Under the pieces are notes generated by a model. It was not told the origin of the DNA and searched no databases. It was given only the letters and a program-made list of their open reading frames with translations. Shown one piece after another: positions 1 to 11,618 of a stretch of DNA of 64,000 bases. Origin of the DNA: Bettongia penicillata ogilbyi. Lineage: Eukaryota > Chordata > Mammalia > Diprotodontia > Potoroidae. Where the stretch lies: the NCBI GenBank assembly GCA_023548195.1, contig JAJHZJ010000414.1, positions 2,317,676 to 2,381,675 of the forward strand, given 5' to 3'. Position 1 is the stretch's first letter. The number at the start of each line of letters is the position of its first letter. The position numbers were made by a program, and so were the translations under genes.

Positions 1-420
1 ACCGGCTGGTTGCTCTATCTACGTCCTGCCTCTTTCTCAGTCCACTTCCACCTGCCAAAATGATCTTCCTAAGCTCAGGTGAACATGTAACTCTCCCCTA
101 TTATAAAATCTAATGGCTCCTCTAACTTCCAAGACAACTATAAAATTCTGTCTTTTTCTGGTCCCATCTCATCTTTCCCCTTTTCTCAGACTTTCCTCAC
201 CTCCTTTTACTAGTTCAGCTTTACTAGCCTTCTGTTCCTTAAGCACAGCCTCCACCTCCTGACTCAGTGCCTTCCCTGGAAGCTCCCCAGGCCTGAAGCC
301 TTCTCCCTTCCCCTCTGCCTCCTAGTTTCTCTGGTTTCCTTCCAGACTCAGCTCAAACAGCACCTTCTGCTGGAATCTTCTCTGCCTCTTCTACCCCTCC
401 AATCAATCACCCTATGAGAC
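1..420 (+). mobile_element. L2 LINE 3'-end fragment
   Basis: The text follows the L2 3' region: a 'gatcttcctaa' block, then the 'ccagactcagctcaaacagc' block followed by 'accttctgctgg'. No open frame is left. The fragment is cut by the window start. It lies inside the presumed first intron of the PARP14 gene. Family call is from recognition, not alignment. Confidence 0.6.
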
Positions 421-1070
421 AGTTAAGTGCCAAGGGTGAGATTTAAACCTGCTTTTTTATGTAAAACGGGAGTGTTGGTGGCAAAACTTGTTCCCCCATT
501 ACATTTATATTGTCTGTTTAATTTAGGAATAACGTTTCACAGTCAATTATTTTAAGTTATATGATACTCAGGTATTAACTAAGCCAAATAAGTTATATGC
601 AAATACAATTGCAGAACTTGGAATTTCTATGCCTTCCTATCTTCCAGCTTTCAGGACAGGAACCATTTCTTTTCCCACCTAAATATATAGGACCAAGTCA
701 CAGGAGCAGGAGCCTATATTTCATATTTCTATCAATCTTTCAAACTTTATGCTTTGGACAGATCTCTGAAAACATACATAAAATTATAGCCTCTTACAAC
801 TTGTAGAAATTTCATGGAATTTTCCAGAGATGGACTCATTCAAATCCCTTAATTTTCTGATGAGAAAACTTGGGCCCAGAAAGAATCAGGAAGAGGAGGG
901 TGATAGGGACAGAGAGAAAAAAGCTAGAAGAAGAAAAGGAAATGAGACATTCAAGGACAAGAAGAAGGAAACTGGAAAACTGGAAAGGATAATAAGATAG
1001 AGTTCCCCCTCCTAGTATTCTGCTTCTTCAGTATCCTGACTTATCAAATGTATAATTTAGCTTTCTTTAC
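421..1070. other. Intronic DNA, no feature seen
   Basis: AT-rich sequence with a purine-rich stretch near 890-1000. The short frame at 597-806 has no recognisable product. I see no exon and no repeat that I can name. Confidence 0.5.
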
Positions 1071-1074
1071 AAGA

Positions 1075-1965
1075 AAGTTTACTATTGATTAGAGAAATGG
1101 AAATCAAAATAACTCTTAGGCACCATATCACAGCTGTAAGATTGGCTAACATGAAAAAACAGGAAAATTATGAATGCTGGAGAAGATTCCTGGGATATTT
1201 CCTAGGGAAACTGCATTGCTGGTGGAGTTGTGAACTAATCCAACCATTCTGGAGAGCAATTTGGAACTATGCCCAAAGGGCTATAAAAATGTGCATACCC
1301 TTTGACCCAGCAATACCATTTCTAAGGCTGTATCCCAAAGAGATCATAAAAATGAGAAAAGGACCCTACATGTACAAAAATATTTATAGTAATTCTTTTT
1401 GTGGTGGCCAAGGACTAGACATATAGGGAATGCCCATCAATTGGGGAATCACTGAGGAAGCTGTGGTATATGAATGTAATGAAATACTATTAAGAAATGA
1501 TGAACAAATGGACTTCAGAAAAACCTGGAAAGACTTAATGAATTGATGCTGAGTGAAATGAGCGGAACCAGGAGAACATTATACACAGTAACAGCCATAG
1601 TGTGAGAGGATTATTTATAATCGATTTAGCCCTTCACAGCAATATAAACACCTAAAACATTCCCAGCAGACTCTTGAGGTAAAATGCCATCCACATCCAG
1701 AGAAAGAACTATGGAATCAGAATGCAGAATGAAGTAGAATATTTTCTCTTGTGTTATATTTTATTTGGGTTTGTTTTTTCTCATGGTTTCTCCCATTCAT
1801 TTTAATTCCTCTTTGCAACATAACTAAGGTAAAAATGTGCTTAATGAAAATGTATGTGTAGAACCCATATAAGATTGCACTTGTCTCAGGGAGGAAGGGG
1901 GAGGCAAGGGGAAAAAAAATCTAGGACTTATGGAATTGATTGTAGAAAACTGAAGCTTCACTGAA
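1075..1965 (+). mobile_element. 5'-truncated L1, ORF2 C-terminus and 3'UTR
   Basis: The frame at 1085-1426 encodes the last part of L1 ORF2. It starts with an IREMEIKIT motif and has ECWRR, CWWSCELIQPFW and DPAIPFLRLYPKE blocks, as in L1 C-termini. The 3'UTR follows and fades near a short A-run at about 1910. The frame is broken after the YPKE block. It is a dead 5'-truncated insertion. Confidence 0.8.
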
Positions 1966-2474
1966 ACTGAACCACAAATAATGGCATATATGAGGCACAA
2001 GGAGTAGTAAATTAATCCTGAAAAAATCCAAGTTTCAGCCCACTCAGTTAAGGTCTGGGGAACACAATGGATAATGAGAACCCAGATGATCCAGACATAA
2101 TCTTGGTTCCTTTTTCCTGTCTTCTTACCCCTCCACCAAAACAGTTCAGATCTCCCTCAACTGATAGTTCTCATTTCCTACTGGGGTGTCTCAGACAACT
2201 TCTTGCAAGAGTCTGTGGGTCAAAGGGTGGTATTGTTGGGAGATTTCTGGCTTTCCAACAACATGGAGGGGAAACCACATAACTGATAAATGTATATTGA
2301 CCTGGTACAAAGAGGATGGATCCTTCTTCCTCCTGTGGTGGTAATCCTGAGTTCCTGAATGAAGGTGAGAGACAGCCCAATTCCAACCCCAGGGAAAAGA
2401 AGCAAACACGCAGAAGAGTCCTCTAAAGGGGCAGAAATTTAACCAACCTGTAGGAGACACAAGGTGGTGCTGCC
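1966..2474. other. Intronic DNA, no feature seen
   Basis: The overlapping short frames on both strands at 2067-2460 show no family resemblance and sit in intron 1 of the PARP14 gene. Nothing else is supported here. Confidence 0.45.
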
Positions 2475-2705
2475 CCCAGGGTCAGGAAGACCTGATTCCC
2501 CATGTGGCTTCAGATATTTACCAGTAATGTGACTATGGACAAGCCACTTAGCCTCTGCCTCAGTTTCCTCAACTGTAATATGGGCATAATAGTAGCACCT
2601 ACCTCCCAGAGCTGTTTCGAGGATTAAATGAGATGTTTGTTAAGAGCTTAGCCCAATGCCTGGCACATGATAGGCTTTATATAAAAGCAAGCTATTATTA
2701 TTCTT
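2475..2705 (+). mobile_element. MIR-type SINE
   Basis: Contains the MIR core order: 'gtgactatggacaagccact', 'gcctcagtttcctcaactg', then 'ggattaaatgagatg' and the 'gcctggcacatgatag' tail. It lies 140 bp downstream of the PARP14 exon 1 donor. Confidence 0.75.
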
Positions 2706-2759
2706 AACCTAAGCCCTGTTTCCCAGTGCCCCTTCTCCTAGCCCAGCTGGCCTCCACTT

Positions 2760-3200
2760 TGGCCAATTCACCCCGTCTCCCCGCCGCAGCCTTTCCTCCC
2801 ACTCCAGTCTCCGTCCAGCTGCTCCCCCAGCCTCTTTCGGCTCACCTTGTCTTTCCAAAAACTCTACCCAGAAGGTGCCTTCAGTGGGGCCGGCTTTGAT
2901 CGTGCACTCGCCTCCCCCGGACTTCTTCGGGCTCTGGAAATACTTTTGCAGTTTCCTCTCTATTCCAGAACAGAGCTTGGGCACCAGGACCAGGACCCGG
3001 TAGGGCGGGTCGGAGGCTGTGCCGTCAGCGGCCATCCAGGCAAGGTGTAAGCTGGGAGCCGGGGCTACGACGTTCGTTCGCTGGGCTCTGGAGGGAGTAA
3101 CTGGGGAGCAGAGAGGGCAGAAGCAGGGGAGCAGTCAGCACTCGCTCCTTGCTCCTTAGACTAACTTCTCTCCCCACCACCTCGCCCCGCCCTAGATGGC
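2760..3200 (-). promoter_or_regulatory. PARP14: CpG-rich promoter/first-exon region of PARP14
   Basis: This is the only CpG-dense stretch I noticed in an otherwise CpG-poor window. CpG clusters lie around 2770-2785, 2890-2930, 2995-3035 and 3060-3085. A GC box (gccccgccc on the plus strand) lies at 3184-3192. The block covers coding exon 1 and about 165 bp upstream of it, as expected of a TATA-less CpG-island promoter. I cannot fix the transcription start from sequence. Confidence 0.6.
2846..3035 (-). CDS. PARP14: PARP14 first coding exon (N-terminal RRM-like segment)
   Basis: PARP14 is an interferon-inducible macro-domain mono-ADP-ribosyltransferase. Only its first coding exon is in the window. 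The frame opens with ATG at 3035 and runs 63 codons to a consensus donor (CAAG|GTGAG, GT at 2845-2844), ending in phase 1. The diagnostic match is the block KLQKYFQSPKKSGGGEC, close to the PARP14 N-terminus where an RRM-like fold begins; the preceding 30 residues are not conserved. Past the donor the frame stays open by chance to 2709 but loses family resemblance, so the donor is taken as the exon end. The start context has T at -3 and G at +4, so it is not optimal. The remaining exons lie left of the window. PARP10 shares a related N-terminus, but the FQSPK block favours PARP14, as does the position downstream of a PARP15-like gene. Confidence 0.85.
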
Positions 3201-3206
3201 TTGCAA

Positions 3207-3218
3207 ACTTTCAGTTTC
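3207..3218 (-). promoter_or_regulatory. ISRE/IRF element upstream of PARP14
   Basis: Read in the direction of the gene, the site is GAAACTGAAAGT, a perfect fit to the IRF consensus GAAANNGAAASY. It is preceded by GGAAAT, so three GAAA-type half sites follow each other (3207-3224). It lies 172-183 bp upstream of the start codon and just upstream of the GC box. PARP14 is a known interferon-stimulated gene, so the site makes functional sense. Binding itself is inferred. Confidence 0.75.
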
Positions 3219-3224
3219 ATTTCC

Positions 3225-4795
3225 CCAAAGCTCCTTTCTTATTCTCAACTTCACAATCGATTTTTCTGGTTGATACAGAGGATAAGCAAAGGCTGTGCTG
3301 GGATCCTGGGGCAGGAGGAAAGAAAACCCATCCTAGACCTGGCAAGCAGCACCTTCTCCATGCTGCCCTCCCCAGCCCCTCCTGGACCAACACATCCCTG
3401 GGACCAGGGCCCCCTGATCACTTCCCTTTAGGCTGATGAGAAAGCGCTTGGGAAATGAGGTCAGCTCTGTTTTCAGGGTCTTGTTTGGGGGAAGGGAATT
3501 CACATATAAAGCTGTGAAAATACAAGAAAACTCAAAGCCATGAAAGGCACCTACTCGTGTCTCCCCCTTTTTAAAAAAAGACAGCGCGTGTTTATTGGTA
3601 GACTGGTTCAGAATTCAGACAGCTTTACAGGGCCACCCAGGTACACCTTTCAGGCCCAGAGCTTTAGTCTGTCTGGATCATAGATTTAGACGTAGAAGGG
3701 ACCTTAGAGATTAGCGAGTTCATTGCCCTCTTTTTCAAAAGGAGGGAAATGAGCCTTAGAGAAGTTATTCACAGAAGGCCCCACTGGGAAGGGAATAAAC
3801 ATATCTGTAGCCCTTAGGGAGAAGCATCTGCACATGGATGATAATTGGATCTAACGGAGCTAAGGATACTGCCCAGTGAAATAATATAGAGAAGAGAGTA
3901 GAGAATTCAAGATAGAACTTTGAGGGACACATATCCCCTGGGCATGACAAGAATGAAGATCCAGTCAGGGAGACTGAGGAGGGGAGTTAGGAGAAGAATT
4001 AAAAGATGGCAGTGTGATAAAAATTACAGACACTAGAAAACAGTAAAAAAAAAAAAGAAAAGAAAAGTGATCTACAGTGTCAGATATTGCACAAGTCCAG
4101 AGGGTTGAGAACTTTAAAAACGTTATTAGATTTGTTAAGGAAGAGCTCATTGGTAATTTTTGAGAAAGTAATTTCAGTTAAATGATGAAAAAAGGAGCCA
4201 TATTTTCATTACAAGAGAGGAGCCAGAAAAGAAAGGGGATCTATCTAGTATCTACAGCCTTCACAAGGAACTGATCAGGGAAGGGAAGGAGAGAGATGGT
4301 ACAACATAATGAGGGTTTTTTTTAAGGATGAGGTGGAGGAAATATGAGCATGTTTGTAGGCAAAAGGGAAAGAATTACTAGATGGGGAAAATGGAAGATT
4401 ACAGAGAGTAGAGATCATGGTTGTGTCATCACCTAGAGAAGATGAGGATGGATGGCATCATGGGTGCATGAATATGGTTTGACCATGACCAGAAGAAGGA
4501 CTTTCTCATCAGACTGAAGTGAAGGAGAAGGTACTTGTTGCCTCTCCCAATGGACTGGTTCATACATACCCAAAGACATGCAAGAAAGGAAATCATGGCA
4601 TCACTCAAACTGATCCCACAAATTTCAATATGTTGCAGAACTGTTTGTATCATACATACATATACGTATATATACATATACGTATATGTATGTATATGAA
4701 TTAGCAGAGTTAGAGAGTGCTACAGTTCTGAAGTTTTCCAGTTTTCAGACCACTCTGGAAGTGAGGAATATTATGGGCCATTAATTCACCCACTG
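3225..4795. other. Intergenic DNA with ancient unclassified repeat
   Basis: About 3670-3770 holds a 'gaccttagagattagcg' type MIR-related block. About 3870-4140 ('gaactttgagggacac', 'gatccagtcagggagactga') belongs to a long ancient repeat also seen at 42430-43000, 47450-47830, 50445-50700 and 53280-54050. I can recognise copies of each other but cannot name the family. No gene is seen. A short TATACGTA-type tract lies at 4655-4695. Confidence 0.45.
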
Positions 4796-5060
4796 CTGTC
4801 TGTTGTTCTCAAAAAGAACCAATCATATTCCAAGGGTGATATCTCAACTTGAGGGTGAATTGGATTTAAATGAGGCAGGGGCAGGAAAAGTCAGCCTCAC
4901 TCTCTCCTCCAAAGTCATCTAAGTCCAGTGGTGAGAAAAAAGTCTAGACAATTGGCAATGGCCTGAGATGCAGTGGGTCACCCTGATCTTTCCAAATTAA
5001 GGTCTTTCCCAGGTCTGAGTTTATCTGAGACAATGCCCATTTAATGACTCAGGGCTAGAT
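4796..5060 (-). mobile_element. Tail fragment of marsupial tRNA-SINE
   Basis: 'gtcagcctcactctctcctc', 'aagtcatctaagtccagtgg' and the 'gttctcaaaaagaacc' end match, with changes, the minus-strand SINE tail at 43060-43250. The tRNA-like head is missing or too decayed to see. Confidence 0.55.
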
Positions 5061-5267
5061 AAGTATTGAGACAAGAGATGCCTAATCCAACATCAAAAAT
5101 ACAATTATCTGGGAGGACACTATTCTCAGAGTTTCTGGTCAGTATAGAAAACAATAGCTATTTATACTCATTCTACATAATGAAACCTAAACAGTAAGCC
5201 AACTCAGCTTGGGTAGGAGCTATTATTGGCCATTCACAGTGATTTGATTTGACACAGATGATAAAAG

Positions 5268-5395
5268 AATAGCTAGGTGGCTCAGTGGATTAAACTCCAG
5301 TCTTAGACACTTACTAGCTGTATGACCCTGAATGAGTCCCTTAACCTTATCTGCCTCAGATTCTTCATCTATAAAAGGAGCTGGAGAGGAACTAA
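5268..5395 (+). mobile_element. Marsupial tRNA-derived SINE, partial
   Basis: The head 'agctaggtggctcagtggat' is followed by 'gacacttactagctgtatga' and 'tgcctcagattcttcatc'. It lacks the long 3' tail. An older MIR-like block (5400-5480) abuts it. Confidence 0.75.
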
Positions 5396-5479
5396 TTCTA
5401 ATAGAATCAGAGATATAGAACTGGAAGGGATTTGAAAGGCCATCAAGTCAAAGCCTCTGTTTTACAAGTGAGGAAACAT

Positions 5480-7840
5480 TACCTCCCAGAAGTTGAAAGA
5501 AGATTACCCAGTAAGAAGGTGTAGGGTTAATGGGATATAAAACTTCCCCACCCACTAATAGGCCTCACAAGGAGCCCTGACCACAAAGTCAATTAGGGCC
5601 TGAGTCACAGGGATTCCCACACCTTCCCAATTAAGTGCTGATTTCCAAGCTTCTCAGCACTAAGTCAATCAAGTTTCTGATTGGAAACAGTCTATATTGT
5701 ATTGCATGGAGGGAAAGGTGTGGGCAGAGAGAGAAGCAGGTAGAGAGCAAACAGGTGGAGGGAAGAACTTGCTTAGCAAACTTATTCAGGGAGGAGAAAT
5801 GACATAACTCCCTGGACTGGTGATGCACACTTTACTAAATCTTGCCTTCTGCTATCCCAATAGTAATATTTCAAATAAATATTTTGATTTTTGTCTTGGA
5901 GGAAGAGAGTTTGTTATATTTTGTGAACCAACCATGGAGATATACATGTATATTCATAGTAGTTGCTATGGATATCATATTGGCATTACAGAAGGTGGTA
6001 AAACCAGGATTTGAAGTCAGGTTCTTGAACGCTAAATCTAGTCTATTTTTCACTGTGTGCCTTGTGTGACACCTAACATCAAATATTTCTTGATTTTCTC
6101 TAATCTCCCCTGCTTCATTTTTTGGTAGAAAATTTTAAAATATATTTTACATTTATGTAACCTTTTTGCCCTTCTCCCCCTGACTATTTGTGTTTTTTAA
6201 TTGTTAATCAGAAAAAAATCCCGGATTAGAATGAATGTATTTGAAAATCCAGCCAAACCTAATCTTGCAAGAAGGCTTCATCATATCAATACTTCCTTTC
6301 TTCTTTGCCCTCTTCTTCCGCAGTGCCTGGTGATCATCTTTATAAAGTTAATGATTAAAACAAACTTGATAATGTTCTTTTCCTTTTAAATCCCAGTATA
6401 GAATTAACTTTGAGTCTGTACTTGCTCCTTCATGATTTCAAAAATTATTTTATTGATTCCTTTTTTTAAATTAAGACAATAATACAGATTTGATTCCCTT
6501 AGGATATCTGGAATCTATGAGATCTGCCAAGCTGAGTGAAGTATTTGCTTCTTCTTTTTCTTCTTGTCATGCTGGTGCTGTAAAGGATGTCTATGGTAAG
6601 CGAAAATAGTACCAAGGTATTATCAGTAAAGTCACACCTAGAGAAATAGTATAACTGGTGTGAAAAATCATTTTTATTAGTAATCAATATCTTGGAGACT
6701 CAGAACTTCTCTTAGCCCCCTTCTTCCAAAGTTCAGCTTCCTCTTCAAGACATTACTGAGGTTGTATTGAGTCTCCATACCCTGGTCAAACCACAACCCA
6801 TGGTCTGAAGTAATTTAATCAATGGTACAGGAAGCTCCTTTGCATTCAACTCAGGCTTGGGTGGAGACAGATTCTTTTGCTTAGATAGCCCAAGGCTGGG
6901 AGTGGTCTAGTATGGTTGGGGGTTGGTCTGACAGAGGAAATATTTTCTCTGTTCTGTGGTAAAATGATAATGGGGTGATATAAGCCCCCCATGAAAAGGT
7001 GTATAAACTTGTGTACCCCAACCACCAAAAGGGCTCTGTTCCAATATTGCAGGTACCTCAGGTGCAGGCCTCCCAATTTGAAGAAAATAAATACGTGGAT
7101 GGACACAATCTAATCATGTTTGTCTTTCTTAGAACAAATTCACAGAGGTTGACACTGGTCTCCTCAAGCCAATAACCATCTTGTTATGAAATGCTTACAG
7201 GTCCACTTCTTCTTAAGGCATTCCCTATAATTACTTTTAATTGACTTCTGCCATTTTAATCTATCATTTTTCATTATGTTCTCTCTCCACAGGACTTGGG
7301 AGAATATCCTCACATCTTTCTCTAGGTAGGTGAATCCCAAATCAACATCATTAATCCTGACCTACCTAAGATTCTGTTACATTTTCAATTCTATTGAACA
7401 TTTTCTTGGAATGTGCTATTGTTTTCCCAAACTCAGCATTTCCATATTAATCACCTTGGACTTTGGCAAAAGATCACCATGGAGGCCATTTTAGGCACTT
7501 AATAAATTCTTATTTATTAAGAATACCTCCTTATCAGCTCTGAGCATTTCTGCACAAATTTACCCATGGTCCTTGATCATTTACCCTCTAATCCCCCTCA
7601 GGGAACCTGCATTCTGACCAGGGCTTGATCATAAGATCAAACATTTTGAGCTATAAAGGGCAGTAGAGACCATTGCTTTCCAGATGAAAACAGTCTAGAG
7701 AGATTAATAAATTTGTCAAAACTCATATATAAGTGAAGAAAGTGGATCAGCAGACATTTAAACAAAGGTTCACTAACTCCGAATTTAGCCCTTTTTAAAC
7801 TGCACCTTGTGAGCAGGTCCAAGTAGACCAACTGGAACCA
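5480..7840. other. Intergenic DNA, no supported feature
   Basis: 2.4 kb of AT-rich sequence with only short frames on both strands, none of which resembles a known protein. No repeat is recognised with confidence. Confidence 0.4.
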
Positions 7841-7842
7841 GG

Positions 7843-8142
7843 GGCAGCTAGGTGGTGAAGTGGATAGAGCACCAGTGCAGGAGTCAGAAGGACCTGAGTT
7901 CAAATCTCATCTCAGACACTTGACACTCTAGCTGTGTGACCTTGGGCAAGTCACTTAACCCCACTTCCCTCATCCTGGGACATATCTGGTCACTAAATCT
8001 AGATGGCTTCGGAGGAGAAGTGAGGCTGCTGACTTGCACAGCCCACCCTCACCCAAAACAAAGTCAAGTACAAGTCATGTCATCATTTCTCTGATGGCAT
8101 CGTTTTCTTTGGCAACGAAGGATGAACACACACACACACAAA
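7843..8142 (+). mobile_element. Near full-length marsupial tRNA-derived SINE (WSINE1/SINE1-type)
   Basis: Head 'ggggcagctaggtggtgaag', B-box-like 'gagttcaaatct', core 'gtgtgaccttgggcaagtca', and the long tail ending 'ggcatcgttttctttggcaa' before a short (CA) run. This is the most complete copy in the window. Its 3' tail resembles the 3' end of the LINE at 28277. Confidence 0.85.
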
Positions 8143-8164
8143 TCTGGAACCGGAAAGAGATAAT

Positions 8165-8405
8165 AGCTAGCATTTATAGATATTTTAAGGTTTGGAAAAT
8201 ACTTTTAATATATTTTCTCATTTAATCCTCTCAATCCAGTGATGTTGGTTCTATTACCACCATTTTATAGATAATGGAAACTGAGGAGCACTTAAGGTTA
8301 AATGATTTATCCAGCATCACACACCTAGTGTGTGAAGTCAGATTTGATCTTGGATCTTCCTGACTCCGAGGTCAGCACTTTTTCTACTTTCCTACCATGT
8401 TGTCC
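8165..8405 (-). mobile_element. MIR SINE
   Basis: Reverse-oriented MIR core: 'ggaaactgaggagcacttaa', 'aaatgatttatccagcatca', 'gatcttcctgactcc'. It follows directly on the younger SINE. Confidence 0.7.
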
Positions 8406-8409
8406 CACG

Positions 8410-8920
8410 ACTGTCACATTGCAGTGGTAGTTCAGAAATCAGAACAACGAAATAAAAGAACAGAGAAAAATCTACATATAAAATCTGAATAATTTGTTAT
8501 CCTCATGGTGATAGGATTTCAAAATTAAGGATAAATAAACCACATTGTAATTCATCCATGTAGGGATGATTGCTTCCTTCCTATTCATTTCTAGAAGTGG
8601 ATAACAATGGAAATATTAGTCTTTAATCTTGGTCATGAATGAAAACACTTACATTTAAAGATTCTTGGAAATGTTTTTCAAATTGATTTTTTTTCAGTTG
8701 AGAAAAATTGATATTTTTCTCCTCACACCACTCCAAACCCATGGTGGGTAGGGGAGAGACCCCTTGTAACAAATACGCACAATCAAACCAATAAAAAAGA
8801 TGTTGCACTGACCATGTCTCATTTTGCACTTTGAGTCCACCACTTCTCTGTCCAGAAGTTCTTAAAGGTTTTTAAGTCTTTGTCAGAGTTTCTCAGTCTG
8901 TAAATTTTGTTTCACCAGTG
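8410..8920. other. No supported feature (possible L1 3'UTR relic)
   Basis: Some phrases in 8470-8900 resemble L1 3' ends, but not enough to call. No coding frame of interest. Confidence 0.3.
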
Positions 8921-8940
8921 ATTAGAATCTCTTTTCTTTT

Positions 8941-9004
8941 TCATTCATTCATTCATTCATTCATTCATTCATTCATTCATTCATTCATTCATTCATTCAT
9001 TCAT
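8941..9004 (+). repeat. (ATTC)n microsatellite
   Basis: About 16 perfect 'cattcatt' units. On the strand of the adjacent HAL1 element these are GAAT units and form the far end of its A-rich tail. The target-site duplication at 8923-8937 lies outside them. Confidence 0.95.
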
Positions 9005-10086
9005 TTATCTATCCATCTACCTATCACTTATTTATTTATTTATTTATTTGTTTATTTAACTTTTTACATTCGTTTTCACAAAATTTGGGGTTCCAAATTT
9101 TCTCCCCTTTTATCCTCTCCCCCCACCCCAATACACCAAGCAATATAATTTTCCCTATCTCCAATCTGCCCTCTCTTCTGTCATCCCTCCCTTCTCTTGT
9201 CCCCATGTTCTCTTTTCTCCTGTAGGGCCAGATGACTTTCTATTCCTCATTAACTGTATGTCTTATTTCCTAGTAGCAACAACAATACTCAACAGTTGTT
9301 CCTAAAACTTTGAGTTTTAAATTATCCCCATCCCTCCCTCCCCACCCATTCCCTTTGGGAAGGCAGGCAATTCAATATAGGCCCTATCTGTGTAGTTTTG
9401 CAAATGACTTCCATGATAGTCGTGTTGTGTAAGACTAACTGAATTACTCTCCATCCTATCCTGCCCCTCATTGTTTCTCTTCTGTCTTTTGATCCTGGCC
9501 CTCCCCAAGAGTGTTGACTTCCAATTTCTCCCTCCTCCCATTGCCCTCCCTTCCATCATCCCGTCCCTTGCTTATCTCCTTCTCCCCCACTTTCCTGTAC
9601 TGTAAGATAGATTTTCATACCAAAATGAGTGTGCATTTTATTCCTTCCTTTAGTCAAATGTGATGAGGGTAAACTTCTTGGTTTTTTTTTTCTCAGCTCT
9701 CCTCTTTTTCCCTCCACTAAAAAGTCTTCTACTTGCCTCTTAAATGACATATAATTACCCCATTCCATTTCACCCTCTTTCCAATCCCACTACATTTCTC
9801 TCACACCATTTACCTTAATTTCTTTTAAGATATGGTCCCATTCTGTTCAATTCATTCTGTGCTCTCTGTCTCTGTATGTGTGTGCATGTGTGTATGTGTG
9901 TGTGTGAATGCATGTGTGTATGTGTGTGCATACGTGTACATGTGTATGTGTGGTCCCACCAACTACCCAGATACTGAAAAGTTTTAAGAGTTACAAATAT
10001 TGTCTTCCCATGTAGGAATGTAAACAGTTCACTTCTGGTAAGTCCCTTAAGACTTCTCTTTGCTGTTTAGTTTTTCATGCTTCTTC

Positions 10087-11187
10087 TCATTCTTGTGTTT
10101 GAAAGTCAAATTTCCTTTTCAGCTCTGGTCTTTTCATCAAGAATGCTTGAAAGTCCTCTGTTTCATTGAAAGATCATATTTTCCCCTGAAGTATTATACT
10201 CAGTTTTGCTGGATAGGTGATTCTTGGTTTGAGTCCTAGTTCCTTTGCCTTCTGGAATATCCTATTCCATGCCCTTCGATCCCTTAATGTAGAAGCTGCT
10301 AGATCTTGAGTTATCCTGATTTTATTTCCACAGTACTGGAATTGTTTCCTTCTAACTGCTTGTAAGATTTTCTACTTGACCTGGGAATTCTGGAATTTGG
10401 CCACAATGTTCCCAGGAGTTTCTCTTTTTGGATCTCTTTCAGGTGGTGATTGATGGATTCTTTCAATACTTATTTTGCCCTCTGGTTGTAGAATGTCAGG
10501 GCAGTTTTCCTCGATAATTTCATGGAAGATGATATCTAGGCTCTTTTTTTGATCATAACTTTCAGGTAGTCCCATAATTTTTAAATTGTCTCTCCTGGAT
10601 CTATTTTCCAGGTCAGTTGTTTTTCCCATGAGATATTTCACATTCTCTTCCATTGTTTCATTCTTTTGGTTTTGTTTGGTGATTTCTTGGTTTCTCGTAA
10701 AGTCATTAGACTCCATCTGTTCCATTCTAATTTTGAGAGAACTATTCTCTTCAGTGAGCTTTTGAACCTCTTTTTCTATTTGGCTAATTTTGCTTTTGAA
10801 AGCATTCTTCTCCTCATTGGCTTTTTGAACCTCTTTTGCCAATTGAGTGAGCCTATTTTTCAAGGTGTTATTTTCTTCAGCATTTTTTTGGGTCTCCTTA
10901 ACCAAGGTATTGACCCGTTTTTCATACTTTTCTTGCATCTCTCTCATTTCTCTTCCCAGTTTTTCCTCCACCTGTCTAACTTGCTTTTCAAAATCCTTTT
11001 TGAGCTCTTCCAAGGCCTGAGCCCACCCAACATCCCCCTCGGATGTCTGGGGTACTGAGGCCCCGCCCTCCATGTCTTTCCCTGATGGCAAGAATATGTC
11101 CTCGTCATCAGATCTGAAAGTCGGGATCATTTGCATCTGTTCAAAAAAACCCTGTATAGTCTTATTTTTCTCCCCTTTTCTGGGCAT
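10087..11187 (-). pseudogene. HAL1/L1 ORF1 (RNA-binding coiled-coil protein), copy A, one nonsense
   Basis: ORF1p of L1-like elements is a trimeric nucleic-acid-binding protein needed for retrotransposition. This copy starts at ATG 11187 (MPRKGEKNKTI) and stays open for 271 codons, the longest retroelement frame in the window. Residues of about 60-185 form a heptad-rich coiled coil (EELKKDF, EEKLGREM, NRLTQLAKEVQK). A DLENRSRRDNLKIMGLPES block marks the RRM-like domain. A TAG at 10372 interrupts it where other copies read KEK. The C-terminal domain continues in frame to a natural end near 10087. Usual length would be about 365 residues. Likely a recently inactivated copy. Confidence 0.85.
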
Positions 11188-11341
11188 TTTTCCAGCCAGT
11201 TACTTGACTTCTGAGATTCCTCTCCACCCCTGCCTAGATCCGCCCAGCTAGTGCTTGGGGTCTGAGATTCAAATGGGGTTTCCGCGGCAGGTGCGGCTGC
11301 TAATCAATGTGAGCTTTAGTTCTGGTGTTGGGGTGGGGGCA

Positions 11342-11618
11342 GGGATCATATCTTAAAAAAAAAATGAAGGCAAACCATGAGAGAGACATGTTTTGGGAGG
11401 AGAAAGGGAGAAATGGAATGGGGCAAATTATCTCTTATAGAAGATGCAGGCAGGAAACTTTTTAGTGGAGGGAAAAAGAGGGGAGCTGAGAGAAAAACAT
11501 GAAGTTTACTCTCATCCCACTTGTCTAAAGGAAGGAATAAGATGTACACTCATTTTGGTATGAAAACCTATCTTACAATCCAGGGAAGTGGGGGAGAAGG
11601 GGATAATCAGGGTGGGCG
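11342..11618 (-). repeat. Inverted near-identical copy of HAL1-B 3'UTR (arm 1)
   Basis: The reverse complement of this segment equals 13125-13400 with about one substitution and one T-run length change. It sits inside the 5'UTR of element A, where copy D simply reads 'gggggcagggccgcctccca'. It is therefore an insertion into element A. Confidence 0.95.

Noticed and set aside
2709..2845. Extension of PARP14 exon 1 to the end of the open frame
   Set aside because: A consensus donor lies at 2845 and family resemblance stops there; the rest is intron that is open by chance.
8941..9004. CRISPR-like array
   Set aside because: Simple tetranucleotide repeats without spacers in a vertebrate genome.
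8918..9148. Repetitive peptide frame (SFIH units)
   Set aside because: Translation of the (ATTC)n microsatellite and the following HAL1 tail; not a gene.
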